From assembly GCF_007829835.1 (NCBI RefSeq), contig NZ_VIWP01000005.1, forward strand, positions 186,001 to 250,000: a stretch of DNA of 64,000 nucleotides, in the 5' to 3' direction. Position 1 is the first letter of the stretch. Each line of letters begins with the position of its first letter. Of the stretch, positions 1 through 8,848 are shown one piece after another. Below the pieces are notes generated by a model. The model saw nothing but the letters and a program-made list of their open reading frames with translations, searched no databases and had not been told where the DNA came from. The stretch comes from Neorhizobium alkalisoli (lineage in GTDB: Bacteria; Pseudomonadota; Alphaproteobacteria; Rhizobiales; Rhizobiaceae). The translations under genes and the position numbers were made by a program.

Positions 1-190
1 CAGCGTGCCGGGGCTGCTCTATATTTGGCCGGTAAAATGACCCCCGGAAACGGCCCACTAGGGTTGCTGCCCTAAATTTCTTGACGCTTCCGCCTGAATA
101 TGGCCTAAGCCTGCGCAAACCCTCATTCTAAAGCAGGCTTTGCGCCCAAATCATACCGGATTGGTGCGCGCAAGAGATCGAGCAGCATCC

Positions 191-1648
191 ATGATCCATC
201 CGACACCCCGCGTCCGCATCGCTCCCTCGCCAACCGGCGAGCCGCATGTCGGCACTGCCTATATCGCGCTCTTCAACTACCTCTTCGCCAAGAAGCACGG
301 TGGCGAGTTCATCCTGCGCATCGAGGATACGGATGCCACCCGCTCGACGCTCGAATTCGAGCAGAAGGTTCTGGACGCGCTGAAATGGACCGGCCTGACC
401 TGGGCGGAAGGCCCGGATGTCGGCGGCCCTTACGGCCCTTACCGCCAGTCCGACCGCAAGGACATGTACCAGCCTTTCGCGCAGGACCTGCTCGACAAGG
501 GCCATGCCTTCCGCTGCTTCTGCACGCCCGAGCGGCTGGAGCAGATGCGCGAAGGCCAGCGCGCCGCCGGCAAGCCGCCGAAATATGACGGTCTCTGCCT
601 GAGCTATTCCGCCGAGGAAGTCACGTCGCGCATGGAAGCCGGCGAAAGCTCTGTCGTGCGCATGAAGATCCCGACCGAAGGCTCGTGCGATTTCACCGAC
701 GGCGTTTACGGCGACGTGTCGATCCCGTGGGATTCGGTTGACATGCAGGTCCTGATCAAGGGCGACGGCATGCCGACCTACCACATGGCAAACGTCATCG
801 ACGACCATCTGATGAAGATCACTCATGTCGCGCGCGGCGAAGAGTGGCTGGCCTCGGTGCCGAAGCACATTCTTCTCTACCGGTATTTCGGCTGGGAAGC
901 GCCTGTATTCATGCACCTCTCGCTGATGCGCAATGCGGACAAGTCGAAGCTGTCGAAGCGCAAGAACCCGACCTCGATCAGCTATTATTCGGCGCTCGGC
1001 TACCTGCCGGAAGCCCTGATGAACTTCCTCGGCCTGTTCTTCGTACAGATCGCCGAGGGCGAAGAACTGCTCACCATGGACGAGCTGATCGGCAAGTTCG
1101 ATCCGGAAGCGCTGTCCAAAGCCGGTGCGATCTTCGATCTGCAGAAGCTGGACTGGCTGAACGGCCGCTGGCTGCGCGAAAAGCTGTCGCCGGAAGAATT
1201 CATCTCCCGCACGCTGGAATGGGCGATGGAAAACCAGCGCCTCACCGAGGGTCTTAAACACTCGCAGAGCCGCGTCTCGAAGCTGGGCGACCTGCCGAAC
1301 CTTGCCGGCTTCCTGCTCGCCGCCGATGTCGGCCTGACGCCGGCCTCGTTTGCGGGCCTCAAGACCTCGCCGGCGGAAACGCTCGAAATCATCAACACGG
1401 TCCAGGCCGATATCGAAAAGATGATCGAGTGGAATGTCGAGGCGATCGACGCGGAACTCCGCGCCGTGGCCGACAAGCTCGAAAAGAAGCTGCGCGTCGT
1501 CACCCCGCCGCTTTTCATCGCCATGTCCGGTTCGTCGCGTTCGCTGCCGCTGTTCGACTCGATGGCCATCCTCGGCCGTTCTGTCGTGCGCCAGCGCCTC
1601 AAGATCGCCGCAACCGTGGTGGCTTCCATGGTGGGCGACGGAAAGTAA
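191..1648 (+). CDS. gltX: Glutamyl-tRNA synthetase
   Basis: Class I aminoacyl-tRNA synthetase that charges tRNA-Glu with glutamate in the cytosol. The N-terminus carries the HIGH-type signature (SPTGEPHVGT, about residues 13-22), followed by the Glu-binding RIEDTD segment. The KMSKS-type loop appears as KLSKRK near residue 253. At 485 aa the protein has normal bacterial GltX length. An in-frame codon at 140 would add 17 residues ahead of the conserved start, so the ATG at 191, directly before IHPTPRVRIAPSPTG, is chosen. It is followed by a RIME repeat and then lysS on the same strand. Family assignment is secure. Whether it acts only on tRNA-Glu or also on tRNA-Gln, as in most alphaproteobacteria, is not visible here. 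Confidence 0.97.
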   Translation: MIHPTPRVRIAPSPTGEPHVGTAYIALFNYLFAKKHGGEFILRIEDTDATRSTLEFEQKVLDALKWTGLTWAEGPDVGGPYGPYRQSDRKDMYQPFAQDLLDKGHAFRCFCTPERLEQMREGQRAAGKPPKYDGLCLSYSAEEVTSRMEAGESSVVRMKIPTEGSCDFTDGVYGDVSIPWDSVDMQVLIKGDGMPTYHMANVIDDHLMKITHVARGEEWLASVPKHILLYRYFGWEAPVFMHLSLMRNADKSKLSKRKNPTSISYYSALGYLPEALMNFLGLFFVQIAEGEELLTMDELIGKFDPEALSKAGAIFDLQKLDWLNGRWLREKLSPEEFISRTLEWAMENQRLTEGLKHSQSRVSKLGDLPNLAGFLLAADVGLTPASFAGLKTSPAETLEIINTVQADIEKMIEWNVEAIDAELRAVADKLEKKLRVVTPPLFIAMSGSSRSLPLFDSMAILGRSVVRQRLKIAATVVASMVGDGK

Positions 1649-1661
1649 ATTGTTTGAGGCA

Positions 1662-1774
1662 GCCCCTCATCCGGCTGCCGCCACCTTCTCCCCGTAAAGA
1701 CGGGGAGAAGGACACCAGCCGCGAACTCCCGGTCCCCTCGCCCCGCCTGCGGGGAGAGGGCTAGGGTGAGGGGC
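1662..1774. repeat. RIME-like intergenic palindromic repeat, copy 1
   Basis: The element starts gcccctcat and ends gtgaggggc, so its termini are inverted. It contains two internal palindromes: ttctcccc...ggggagaa, and cccctcgccccgc...gcggggagagggctaggg. The same module recurs at 42875-43004, 47364-47490 and 62589-62716. It matches the Rhizobium-specific intergenic mosaic element type known from rhizobial genomes. Here it sits between gltX and lysS and could form a strong hairpin in a read-through transcript. Confidence 0.85.
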
Positions 1775-1811
1775 AAGCGACACGGCACAAGGCTGCCATA
1801 GGAACTAAACG

Positions 1812-3311
1812 ATGACCGACACGACCAAGACCGAAACCGCCCTCTCCTCCGACGCCACGGAAGTGCGCGCGCAAAAACTGAAACTGCTGCGCGAAAAGAT
1901 CGGCGACGTCTATCCGGCGCATTTCCACCGCACAATGACCAATGCGGAACTGTCGGAAAAGTACAAGGATCTGGAATCCGACGTCGAGACGCAAGATGTC
2001 GTCACCGTCGCCGGCCGTGTCTATTCCTCGCGCAATTCCGGCATGTTCATGGATATCCATGACGCCTCCGGCAAGATCCAGATTTTTTCGCACAAGGACG
2101 TGACCCCCGAGGCTGCCCGCGAAATGCTGCCGATGATCGATATCGGCGACATTATCGGCGTGACCGGCACCGTGCGTCGCACCAAGCGCGGCGAACTGTC
2201 GATCAATGCCCAGGAAATCACCATGCTGACCAAGTCGCTTCTCCCCATGCCGGAGAAGTGGAACGGCATTGCCGATGTCGAGATCCGTTATCGCAAGCGC
2301 CATCTCGATATCCTCAGCAACGAGGAATCCAAGCTGCGTTTCCAGCAGCGTTCGAAGATCGTCTCCGGCATCCGCCGCTTCATGGAAGGCGAAAACTTCC
2401 TCGAAGTCGAAACCCCGATGCTGCAGACCGTTTACGGCGGTGCCACGGCCGACCCGTTCAAGACCTTCCACAACACGCTGAAGATGGACATGTACCTGCG
2501 TATCGCGCCGGAACTGTTCCTGAAGCGCACGCTGGTTTCGGGCCTCTCGGACAAGGTGTTCGAGATCAACCGCAACTTCCGCAACGAAGGCGTCTCCACC
2601 AGGCACAATCCTGAATTCACGATGATGGAATGCTACTGGGCCTATGCTGATTACGAGGACATTATGGGCCTCGTCGAACGGCTGTTCGAAACGTTGGCGC
2701 TCTCCATCCACGGCACGACCGATGTCGAATTCCAGGGCCAGACGATTTCCTTCAAGGGCCCGTTCAAGCGCGTGCCCATGCCCGACGCCGTCAAGGAAGC
2801 GACCGGCATCGACTTCCTCGCCATCAAGACCGACGAGGAAGCCCGCGCCGCTTCCAAGGCTGCCGGTTTCGAGGTCGAGAAGGACTGGACCTGGGGCGAA
2901 TGCCTCGCCTTCATCTTCGAGGAAAAGGTCGAAGGCACGCTGATCCAGCCGAGCCACGTCACGCATTTCCCGAAGGATATCTCGCCCTTCGCCAAGGAAG
3001 TGCCGGGCGAACCGCGCCTCGTCGAGCGTTTCGAAAGCTATTGCAACGCCTGGGAAGTCGGCAACGCCTTCTCCGAACTGAACGATCCCGAAGAACAGCG
3101 CCGCCGCATGGTGGAACAGCTGGAACAGGCCCATGCCCGCGGCGAGAAGGACAAGCAGCTGGACGACGAGTTCCTGGACGCGATCGACCAGGGCATGCCG
3201 CCGGCAGGCGGCCTCGGCATCGGCGTCGACCGCCTGATCATGCTCCTGACCAACGCCCCGTCCATCCGCGACGTCATCCTCTTCCCCGCCCGCCGCAACA
3301 AGGCGGACTGA
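1812..3311 (+). CDS. lysS: Lysyl-tRNA synthetase, class II
   Basis: Charges tRNA-Lys with lysine. The 499-aa protein has the class II layout. An N-terminal OB-fold anticodon-binding region (about residues 55-150) includes the segment VAGRVYSSRNSGMFMDIHDA. The catalytic core then has motif 2 around residue 256 (FRNEGVSTRHNPEFTM) and motif 3 near residue 469 (GIGVDRLIMLLT). Length is typical of bacterial LysS. The start ATG at 1812 lies 37 bp after the RIME element, and a good rho-independent terminator follows the stop. No sign of truncation. Confidence 0.97.
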   Translation: MTDTTKTETALSSDATEVRAQKLKLLREKIGDVYPAHFHRTMTNAELSEKYKDLESDVETQDVVTVAGRVYSSRNSGMFMDIHDASGKIQIFSHKDVTPEAAREMLPMIDIGDIIGVTGTVRRTKRGELSINAQEITMLTKSLLPMPEKWNGIADVEIRYRKRHLDILSNEESKLRFQQRSKIVSGIRRFMEGENFLEVETPMLQTVYGGATADPFKTFHNTLKMDMYLRIAPELFLKRTLVSGLSDKVFEINRNFRNEGVSTRHNPEFTMMECYWAYADYEDIMGLVERLFETLALSIHGTTDVEFQGQTISFKGPFKRVPMPDAVKEATGIDFLAIKTDEEARAASKAAGFEVEKDWTWGECLAFIFEEKVEGTLIQPSHVTHFPKDISPFAKEVPGEPRLVERFESYCNAWEVGNAFSELNDPEEQRRRMVEQLEQAHARGEKDKQLDDEFLDAIDQGMPPAGGLGIGVDRLIMLLTNAPSIRDVILFPARRNKAD

Positions 3312-3336
3312 GAACAAGGTTCATCAGAATGAAAGA

Positions 3337-3366
3337 CGGCCGCGCAAGACGCGGCCGTTTCCTTTT
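3337..3366 (+). terminator. Rho-independent terminator after lysS
   Basis: A perfect 9-bp stem acggccgcg / cgcggccgt (3337-3345 with 3351-3359) has a 5-nt loop and is followed by ttccttttg. It lies 26 bp after the lysS stop codon and in the right orientation to end the gltX-lysS transcript. Confidence 0.85.
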
Positions 3367-3388
3367 GTGGCGCGTTGCCGCCGATCGG

Positions 3389-3568
3389 TCAGCGAAGACC
3401 GCGGCGCTCCATCAATGTCTTGAACAAGGGGTAACATGTGGCCCCAAGGATGGCGCCACCGGCGACCCACCCGGCCGCTTCACCGCCAAGCAATTCCTGG
3501 CCGACATAGGCAGCAGCAAAACAGCCGACCACCGCCAGCGCACCCTTCCAGATCAGATCTTTCGTCAT
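3389..3568 (-). CDS. Small two-helix membrane protein, unknown function
   Basis: A 59-codon reading frame on the minus strand begins MTKDLIWKGALAVVGCFAAA. It has two hydrophobic stretches, about residues 5-24 and 33-48, joined by a short polar turn (GQELLGGEAAG), so it probably forms a membrane hairpin. The ATG at 3568 is preceded by AAAGGGGTG, a plausible ribosome-binding site 5-6 nt away. The basic tail ERRGLR suggests a cytoplasmic C-terminus. It lies tail-to-tail with lysS. I do not recognise a family. The clean hydrophobic pattern, good RBS and fit to the gap favour a real gene. Confidence 0.6.
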   Translation of the reverse strand: MTKDLIWKGALAVVGCFAAAYVGQELLGGEAAGWVAGGAILGATCYPLFKTLMERRGLR

Positions 3569-3699
3569 CCATCACCCCTTTGAAAACCGAGGTGGAGATA
3601 GCGCGCAACAGTTGTGTATCAAGAAGGGTGACGTGAATGGTTCGCACTTGAAACCATGGAATAAACAAGATGAGCGGGGGTGATCCCCCTGCTCTCATA

Positions 3700-5148
3700 T
3701 CAATGCGTGTCGCTCGCAACGGGCGCTTTCCCCGTCGTCGCTTCCTGAACCGGTGTAGCAGCTGCGGGAGCAGACTGCCCGCGCATCTTGGCCAGGAATG
3801 CCGCACCAGCAGCATCGGCTGCGGTCGGCGCGTGGTTTGCCGCGGCATCGGGCTTGGCAGCGTGGTCGCTGGCCGCAGGCTTTTCCGCCGGAGCAGGCGT
3901 TTCGGCCTTCGCCTCGACGTGATCCTTGTTGGCAGCCGCAGCGGGCTTCGCCTCTTCGCCGCTGCCGAAGATCATGCTTTTCACCGATGCGAAGAGACCA
4001 CCGTCTTCCTTCGCTGCAGGCACTTCCGCCTTCTGCTCGCCATGCGCTTCGGCCTTGGCAGGCTCTGCCGGAGCATGGGCGTCGGATGCGGCTTCCGCCG
4101 GTGCGGGCTTCTCGGCTGCAACAGGCTCGGCATGACCGGCCGCCGCCGCAGGCTTGTTCTCGCCGCCGTCGTTGGAATGTGCCTCTGCCGTCGATGGAGA
4201 ACCATGTCCCTCGACCGGCTTCTGATCGCCATGGGCTTCGGCAGTTTTCGGCGCAGCATGGCCGTCGGCCGGCGCGTCATGCGATCCCGCTGCCTGCCCC
4301 TCGCCTTCGCTGCCATGAGCCGCTGCAGGCGCTTCCTCCTTGGCACCAAAGATCATTCCGGTGATCGAACTCAGGAAACCGCCGCTTTCCTTGGAGGCGA
4401 CTTCTTCGCCGTGACCTTCGGCAGGTGCGGCGCCGTGGCCTTCGGCCGCAGGTTCTTCACCATGGCCCTCGCTCTTGGCTTCGCCGTGGCCCTTGGCTTC
4501 ACCCTCGCCGTGTTCCTTCTTGCCTTCCATCTTGCCGTGCGTCTTCGGCTTGGTCGGATCGACCGCCGCATTCGGATCCACCTTGACGATCGGATCCGCG
4601 CAATCGGTCTTGTCGGTCAGCTTCGCCGTCAATCCTTCGACGTCTTCCAGCGGAAGGTCGATACGCATGCCGTAATATTCGCCCTTCGAGGTCGGCGTGC
4701 CGTCGAGATAATAGGCGGAATAGATCTGCGGATCAGTCCCTTCGGGTGCCTTGGAGGGATCGGGGATGTAGACCACCTGCGCGCCGATTGCCCGGCCGCG
4801 CATCTGGGCACGGTCCGTCGGTCCGGCCTTGTCGATCATGGCGACCTGGACGATATCGGCCTTTTCCTTTTCCTGCACTGCGCGCGCCACGCGCAGCGCC
4901 GTGCGGATGCGGGTCATGCCATCAGCGGGCTCGCCGTCACTGGTCACGTATTTGCGCACCCAGACACGCTGGTCGCGCTTCATCTTGACGATCTGGAGTG
5001 CCTGACATTCGAGGCCATTGAGGTCACGATAGGAAGGGCCGAGCAGCCGGTCGGCGCCGACAAACACGGCCGCGGCACCGCTGCCACCACAAAGCAGGGT
5101 CGCCCCGCCGAGGATCAGCGCGAATTTCTTCGACAGCCGGATTTTCAT
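3700..5148 (-). CDS. Membrane-anchored His/Ala-rich protein of unknown function
   Basis: A 482-aa protein beginning MKIRLSKKFALILGG with one N-terminal hydrophobic segment (about residues 7-30), a signal anchor or signal peptide. Residues about 40-190 form an ordered-looking domain rich in charged residues (for example YVTSDGEPADGMTR). The remaining ~290 residues are low-complexity Ala/Glu/His/Lys with many GHGE, EGHG and EAHG repeats. Two copies of a hydrophobic motif, GGFLSSITGMIFG and GGLFASVKSMIFG, interrupt that region. An upstream codon at 5184 is open, but the ATG at 5148 has GGAG 8 nt ahead and leads straight into the signal sequence. The His-rich tail could bind metal, but that is only a guess. 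It lies downstream of prsDE on the same strand, separated by a terminator. Confidence 0.75.
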   Translation of the reverse strand: MKIRLSKKFALILGGATLLCGGSGAAAVFVGADRLLGPSYRDLNGLECQALQIVKMKRDQRVWVRKYVTSDGEPADGMTRIRTALRVARAVQEKEKADIVQVAMIDKAGPTDRAQMRGRAIGAQVVYIPDPSKAPEGTDPQIYSAYYLDGTPTSKGEYYGMRIDLPLEDVEGLTAKLTDKTDCADPIVKVDPNAAVDPTKPKTHGKMEGKKEHGEGEAKGHGEAKSEGHGEEPAAEGHGAAPAEGHGEEVASKESGGFLSSITGMIFGAKEEAPAAAHGSEGEGQAAGSHDAPADGHAAPKTAEAHGDQKPVEGHGSPSTAEAHSNDGGENKPAAAAGHAEPVAAEKPAPAEAASDAHAPAEPAKAEAHGEQKAEVPAAKEDGGLFASVKSMIFGSGEEAKPAAAANKDHVEAKAETPAPAEKPAASDHAAKPDAAANHAPTAADAAGAAFLAKMRGQSAPAAATPVQEATTGKAPVASDTH

Positions 5149-5302
5149 ACGCCGAACTCCGGCATGCTTACTCCATTCACGCAAAACAAAAACATGGAAT
5201 ATCGCAGCTATATGCCGGGACTCTTATTGAAGAAGCTTTAAGCGCGCCGACACTTTCCTCGAAAATCGCGTTTATCCGGATCTCGATTTGGGACAATACC
5301 GC

Positions 5303-5332
5303 AAAAGCTTCGGGCTGCGTCTCCGCAGCCCG
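5303..5332 (-). terminator. Rho-independent terminator after prsDE
   Basis: A perfect 9-bp stem (cgggctgcg at 5311-5319 with cgcagcccg at 5324-5332) has a 4-nt loop. Read on the minus strand it is followed by aagcttttgc. It lies about 40 bp downstream of the prsE stop. Confidence 0.75.
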
Positions 5333-5373
5333 ATCTCTTTTCTATCAATATCTTCGGTGCAGCCGAGAAACGC

Positions 5374-6672
5374 TTATTCTTCCCGGAACGTATGGCGCAT
5401 CTGGTCGGTGAGCGGCTTCGTCAGATAGGAAATCACGGTGCGGTCGGCGACCTTGATGAACACTTCCGCCGGCATGCCGGGATAGAGCGAAAGCCCGCTC
5501 AGCTTGGCAATCCCCTCCTTGGAAGGGGTTATCCGCACGGTGTAATAGGTCGCACCGGTCCGCTGGTCGGCGATTGCATCCGGAGACACGGACGTCACGT
5601 TTCCATCCACTTCCGGCGTCGTGCGCTGGTCGAAGGCGCTGAAACGGATATCGACATTCTGGCCGATATGGATCTGGTCGATATTGCGGGTGGCGATCTT
5701 GGCTTCGACCGTCAGCGTGCGCGTATCGGGTGCCAACAGCATCAGCGGCTCGCCGGCATTCACGACACCACCGACCGTGTGGATCGACAGCTGGTAGATA
5801 TAACCATCCATCGGCGCCTTGAGATCAAGCCGCGTCAGCTGATCGGTGACGGCAACGCGACGTTCCTGCGCTTCGGCGATCTTCGCCTCGACATCCGTCA
5901 GTTCCTTGGCGTTCTCGCTTGAACGGTCCTCGTCGAGCTGCAGGATCTGCAGGTTGATCTCGTTGATCTTGCCTTCGGCCTGGGCGCGGGCCGCAATCCG
6001 CTCGCCGCGATTGCCCTCGAGCTCGGCCCGGCCGCGCTTCAGCACGTTGACGCGCTGCATCGTTACCAGCTGCTGTTCGTAGAGCGAGTTGATCGCCTTG
6101 TGCTCTTCCTCGATCAGGCGCAGCGATTCCTCGGTCGCCTGGATCTGCAGCGTATCGCCCTGGATTTCCTCGGCGAGCTGGCCCTTACGTTCCGCGAGCT
6201 GCTTCTTCATGCCTTCCAGGGCCGAGCGGCGGGTCTGGAACAGCTGGGTCTCACCTTCGATCAGCGCTTTGTTCGCTTCGAGGTCGAGGCCGGCCTTGAC
6301 GAGGTCGTCGGTGGAAAAGGAACTATCGCCGGCGCGCTCCGCCTGAAGGCGGGCGCGGCGGGCGTAAAGCTGGCTGAGGCTGCTGTTGACGATGCCGAGG
6401 CTCGCCTTCAGCGACGTGCCATCCAGCTGCAACAACATGTCGCCGGCCTTGACATGCATGCCTTCGCGCACCGGCAGGTTGGACACGATCCCGCCCGTCA
6501 GGTGCTGCACCTTCTTGACATTGTCGTCGATGACCACGGTCGCTTCACCGACCACGGCATTGGACAGCATGGTCGTCGCGGCCCAGCCGCCGACGCCGCC
6601 GACAAGGCCGAGACCCAAAATGCCGACGAACAGCATGTGCTGGCGAAGCGAACGTTGAGACAGGTTGCTCAT
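5374..6672 (-). CDS. prsE: Type I secretion membrane fusion protein (HlyD family, PrsE-like)
   Basis: Periplasmic adaptor that links the inner-membrane ABC exporter to a TolC-type outer-membrane channel. The 432-aa protein has a short cytoplasmic N-terminus and a single membrane helix (about residues 13-35). A biotinyl-lipoyl-like segment follows (VVIDDNVKKVQHLTGGIV and KAGDMLLQLDG), then a long coiled-coil hairpin (about 100-260) and a C-terminal beta domain ending in YLTKPLTDQM, a typical HlyD/PrsE ending. It overlaps the preceding ABC exporter gene by 4 nt, so the two are translated together. In Rhizobium leguminosarum PrsD/PrsE export glycanases and adhesins; no cargo gene is nearby here. 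Confidence 0.92.
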   Translation of the reverse strand: MSNLSQRSLRQHMLFVGILGLGLVGGVGGWAATTMLSNAVVGEATVVIDDNVKKVQHLTGGIVSNLPVREGMHVKAGDMLLQLDGTSLKASLGIVNSSLSQLYARRARLQAERAGDSSFSTDDLVKAGLDLEANKALIEGETQLFQTRRSALEGMKKQLAERKGQLAEEIQGDTLQIQATEESLRLIEEEHKAINSLYEQQLVTMQRVNVLKRGRAELEGNRGERIAARAQAEGKINEINLQILQLDEDRSSENAKELTDVEAKIAEAQERRVAVTDQLTRLDLKAPMDGYIYQLSIHTVGGVVNAGEPLMLLAPDTRTLTVEAKIATRNIDQIHIGQNVDIRFSAFDQRTTPEVDGNVTSVSPDAIADQRTGATYYTVRITPSKEGIAKLSGLSLYPGMPAEVFIKVADRTVISYLTKPLTDQMRHTFREE

Positions 6673-8555
6673 CGACCTTCCTCCTGCTGTTCGGAAACGA
6701 TCTTGAGCGGTACCGGCCGCTGTTCGGCAGCCTGGCCGCCCTGGCCACCTTGCGGCGGCTCACGGCGCAGGATGCGCGGCAGAACTTCTTCCTTGGGACC
6801 GAAGGCCATGACCTTGCCCTCGCCCATCATCAGCACCTGATCGACTGCGGCAAGCGCACTCGGCCGGTGGGCGATGACGATGGCAATACCACCGCGGCGA
6901 CGGATGCCGACGATCGCATCGGTCAGCGCCTGCTCACCTTCGGCATCGAGGTTGGAATTCGGTTCATCAAGCACGACGAGGAAGGGATCATTGTAAAGCG
7001 CACGCGCCAGACCGACGCGCTGCCGCTGGCCGGCCGAAAGCACTGAACCACCCTGGCCGATTTCCGTGCCGTAACCGTTCGGCAGGCGCAGGATGAGGTC
7101 ATGCACGCCGGCCGCCTTGGCAGCTGCGATCACCGTCTCTGCCGGCGGGTTTTCCTGGAAACGGGCGATATTGTCCGTGATCGTCCCGGCAAACAGCTCG
7201 ATATCCTGCGGCAGATAACCGATATGCCGCCCACGCGAAACATCGTCCCACTGGTCGAGCGCCGCGCCGTCGAGGCGCACGCTGCCGCGATAGATCGGCC
7301 AGATACCGGTCAAGGCGCGCGACAGCGAGGACTTTCCGGATGCGCTCGGACCGATGACGCCAAGCGCACTGCCGGCCTTCAGTTCGAAGCTGACGGCCTG
7401 AACGATGATCTGCTCGCGACCGGGCGGGCCGCTCGATACCTGTTCGACGGTCAGGCTCTGCGTCGGAGCCGGCAGGGCAAGCGGCGTGTCCGTCTGCGGG
7501 AAGGCGGAAAGCGCCCGGCCCAGTCGCTTCCACGACTGCTGCGCCTGCACGAAACCGCGCCAATGGGAAATCGCCAACTCGACCGGCGCAAGTGCACGCG
7601 AAGTCAGGATTGAAGATGCGATGATGATGCCGCCGGATGCCTGACCTTCGATCACCAGAACCGCACCCGCCGCCAGCACGCCGGATTGCAGCGCGATGCG
7701 AAAAATCTTCGAGATCGTCGCATAGGTATTGGCGGTATCGGAATTGCGGCGATGCTGGTTGCGGTAATTTTCGTTGGAGACCAGCCAGAGCCGGGCGAGA
7801 TCCTTGCCCATGCCCATGGCCTCGACCACTTCGGCATTGCGCTGGGCCGCATCCGCCATGCCGGTGCGCTTGGCGCCATGTTCATAGACCTGCTTGGCCG
7901 ATGCCTGGATGCCGCGATTGGTCAGATAGGTCAGGAAGGTCAGAACGATGCCGCCACCGACCGCGATAAAACCGATCACCGGATGGAACATGAAGCAGAT
8001 GGCGATGTAGAAAGGCAGCCAGGGCAGATCGAAAAACGCCGACGGACCGGGGCTGGCAAGGAAGCTGCGGACCTGATCGAAGTCGCGCAGCATGCTGTTG
8101 CTCTCGCCGCCCTTCGCCTTGACCGGCGCCTTGACCATGGCCTGGAAGACCTGCGAGCTCATGATCTCGTCGAATATGCCCGAAACACGCACCAGCATGC
8201 GGCTGCGCGCGACTTCGAAGGCACCCTGGAAGAGATAGAGCATCAGCGCCAGAATACTGAGCGCGATCAGGGACGGAATGCTGCGGCTCGGGATGACGCG
8301 GTCATAGACCTGCAGCATGAAGAACGAGCCGGTGAGATAGAGAATATTGATCAGCGCGCTTGCGACGCCGACCATCATGAATCCGCTCAGGCTGCGCTTG
8401 ACTGCCTGGCTTGCCAGCTCCGAATGCGCCGCCGGCTCACGGCCAAATCCCACCATGCTCTGCATGCTCCTCAGCCAAACGCTGCACTTGCGCCCCAAAA
8501 GGGCGACCTTCCCATCGGCCGTAAAAGCCTGCACACCATGGACGGATGACGACAT
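6669..8555 (-). CDS. prsD: Type I secretion ABC transporter, permease/ATPase (PrsD-like)
   Basis: Inner-membrane ABC exporter half-transporter for type I protein secretion. An N-terminal transmembrane domain (about residues 55-330, with LTGSFFMLQVYDRVIPSRS, highly typical of PrtD/PrsD) precedes the ATPase domain. That domain has Walker A GPSASGKSS, signature LSAGQRQRVGLARAL and Walker B FLVVLDEP. There is no C39 peptidase, so cargo is expected to carry a C-terminal export signal. The C-terminal tail is Gln/Gly-rich. The 628-aa frame is slightly long for the family. An internal ATG at 8456, with GAGGAG 10 nt upstream, gives 595 aa and may be the true start. A 4-nt overlap couples it to prsE. 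Confidence 0.92.
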   Translation of the reverse strand: MSSSVHGVQAFTADGKVALLGRKCSVWLRSMQSMVGFGREPAAHSELASQAVKRSLSGFMMVGVASALINILYLTGSFFMLQVYDRVIPSRSIPSLIALSILALMLYLFQGAFEVARSRMLVRVSGIFDEIMSSQVFQAMVKAPVKAKGGESNSMLRDFDQVRSFLASPGPSAFFDLPWLPFYIAICFMFHPVIGFIAVGGGIVLTFLTYLTNRGIQASAKQVYEHGAKRTGMADAAQRNAEVVEAMGMGKDLARLWLVSNENYRNQHRRNSDTANTYATISKIFRIALQSGVLAAGAVLVIEGQASGGIIIASSILTSRALAPVELAISHWRGFVQAQQSWKRLGRALSAFPQTDTPLALPAPTQSLTVEQVSSGPPGREQIIVQAVSFELKAGSALGVIGPSASGKSSLSRALTGIWPIYRGSVRLDGAALDQWDDVSRGRHIGYLPQDIELFAGTITDNIARFQENPPAETVIAAAKAAGVHDLILRLPNGYGTEIGQGGSVLSAGQRQRVGLARALYNDPFLVVLDEPNSNLDAEGEQALTDAIVGIRRRGGIAIVIAHRPSALAAVDQVLMMGEGKVMAFGPKEEVLPRILRREPPQGGQGGQAAEQRPVPLKIVSEQQEEGR

Positions 8556-8769
8556 GATTTGGGCTCAACCAGCCCGGCAACATCGCCTTACCGTAAGCGC
8601 CGTCTGCACTCTCTCCCCGTCACGGCCTCGAAACTACAACATTGGCGTCCAAATCAAAATCGATTTTAGAAGAACCTGATATCGGGGTTAAGGCCTCTTC
8701 AGAATTTAAGATGAGTGAATTCGTCATGTTATGCGCCTGCGTCGTAACAGGAAGAACAGAGGTATACAA

Positions 8770-8796
8770 TTGCCTGATCTTGGATTCTTCTACAAT
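8770..8796 (+). promoter_or_regulatory. Possible marR promoter
   Basis: TTGCCT at 8770-8775 and TACAAT at 8791-8796 resemble a sigma-70 promoter, but with only 15 bp spacing, which is short. The rest of 8556-8848 between prsD and marR shows no gene. Weak call. Confidence 0.3.
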
Positions 8797-8830
8797 TTCG
8801 CACAGGTAAATCTTGCGCCGAGCAAGGTGC

Positions 8831-8842
8831 GGGTATATACCC
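8831..8842. promoter_or_regulatory. Palindromic operator, probable MarR site 1
   Basis: Perfect 12-bp palindrome GGGTATATACCC, ending 6 bp before the marR ATG. An identical copy lies at 9266-9277 before the MFS gene, and both share the flanking GC on the left. MarR proteins typically bind such near-perfect AT-centred palindromes and repress their own gene plus a neighbouring transporter. Confidence 0.75.
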
Positions 8843-8848
8843 ACGCTC

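Noticed and set aside
128..1261. Minus-strand frame opposite gltX
   Set aside because: Antisense to a clear synthetase gene; composition is the mirror of it.
5148..5373. Gene between the His-rich protein and prsE
   Set aside because: Only short frames without RBS; the segment holds the prsDE terminator and nothing else I can support.
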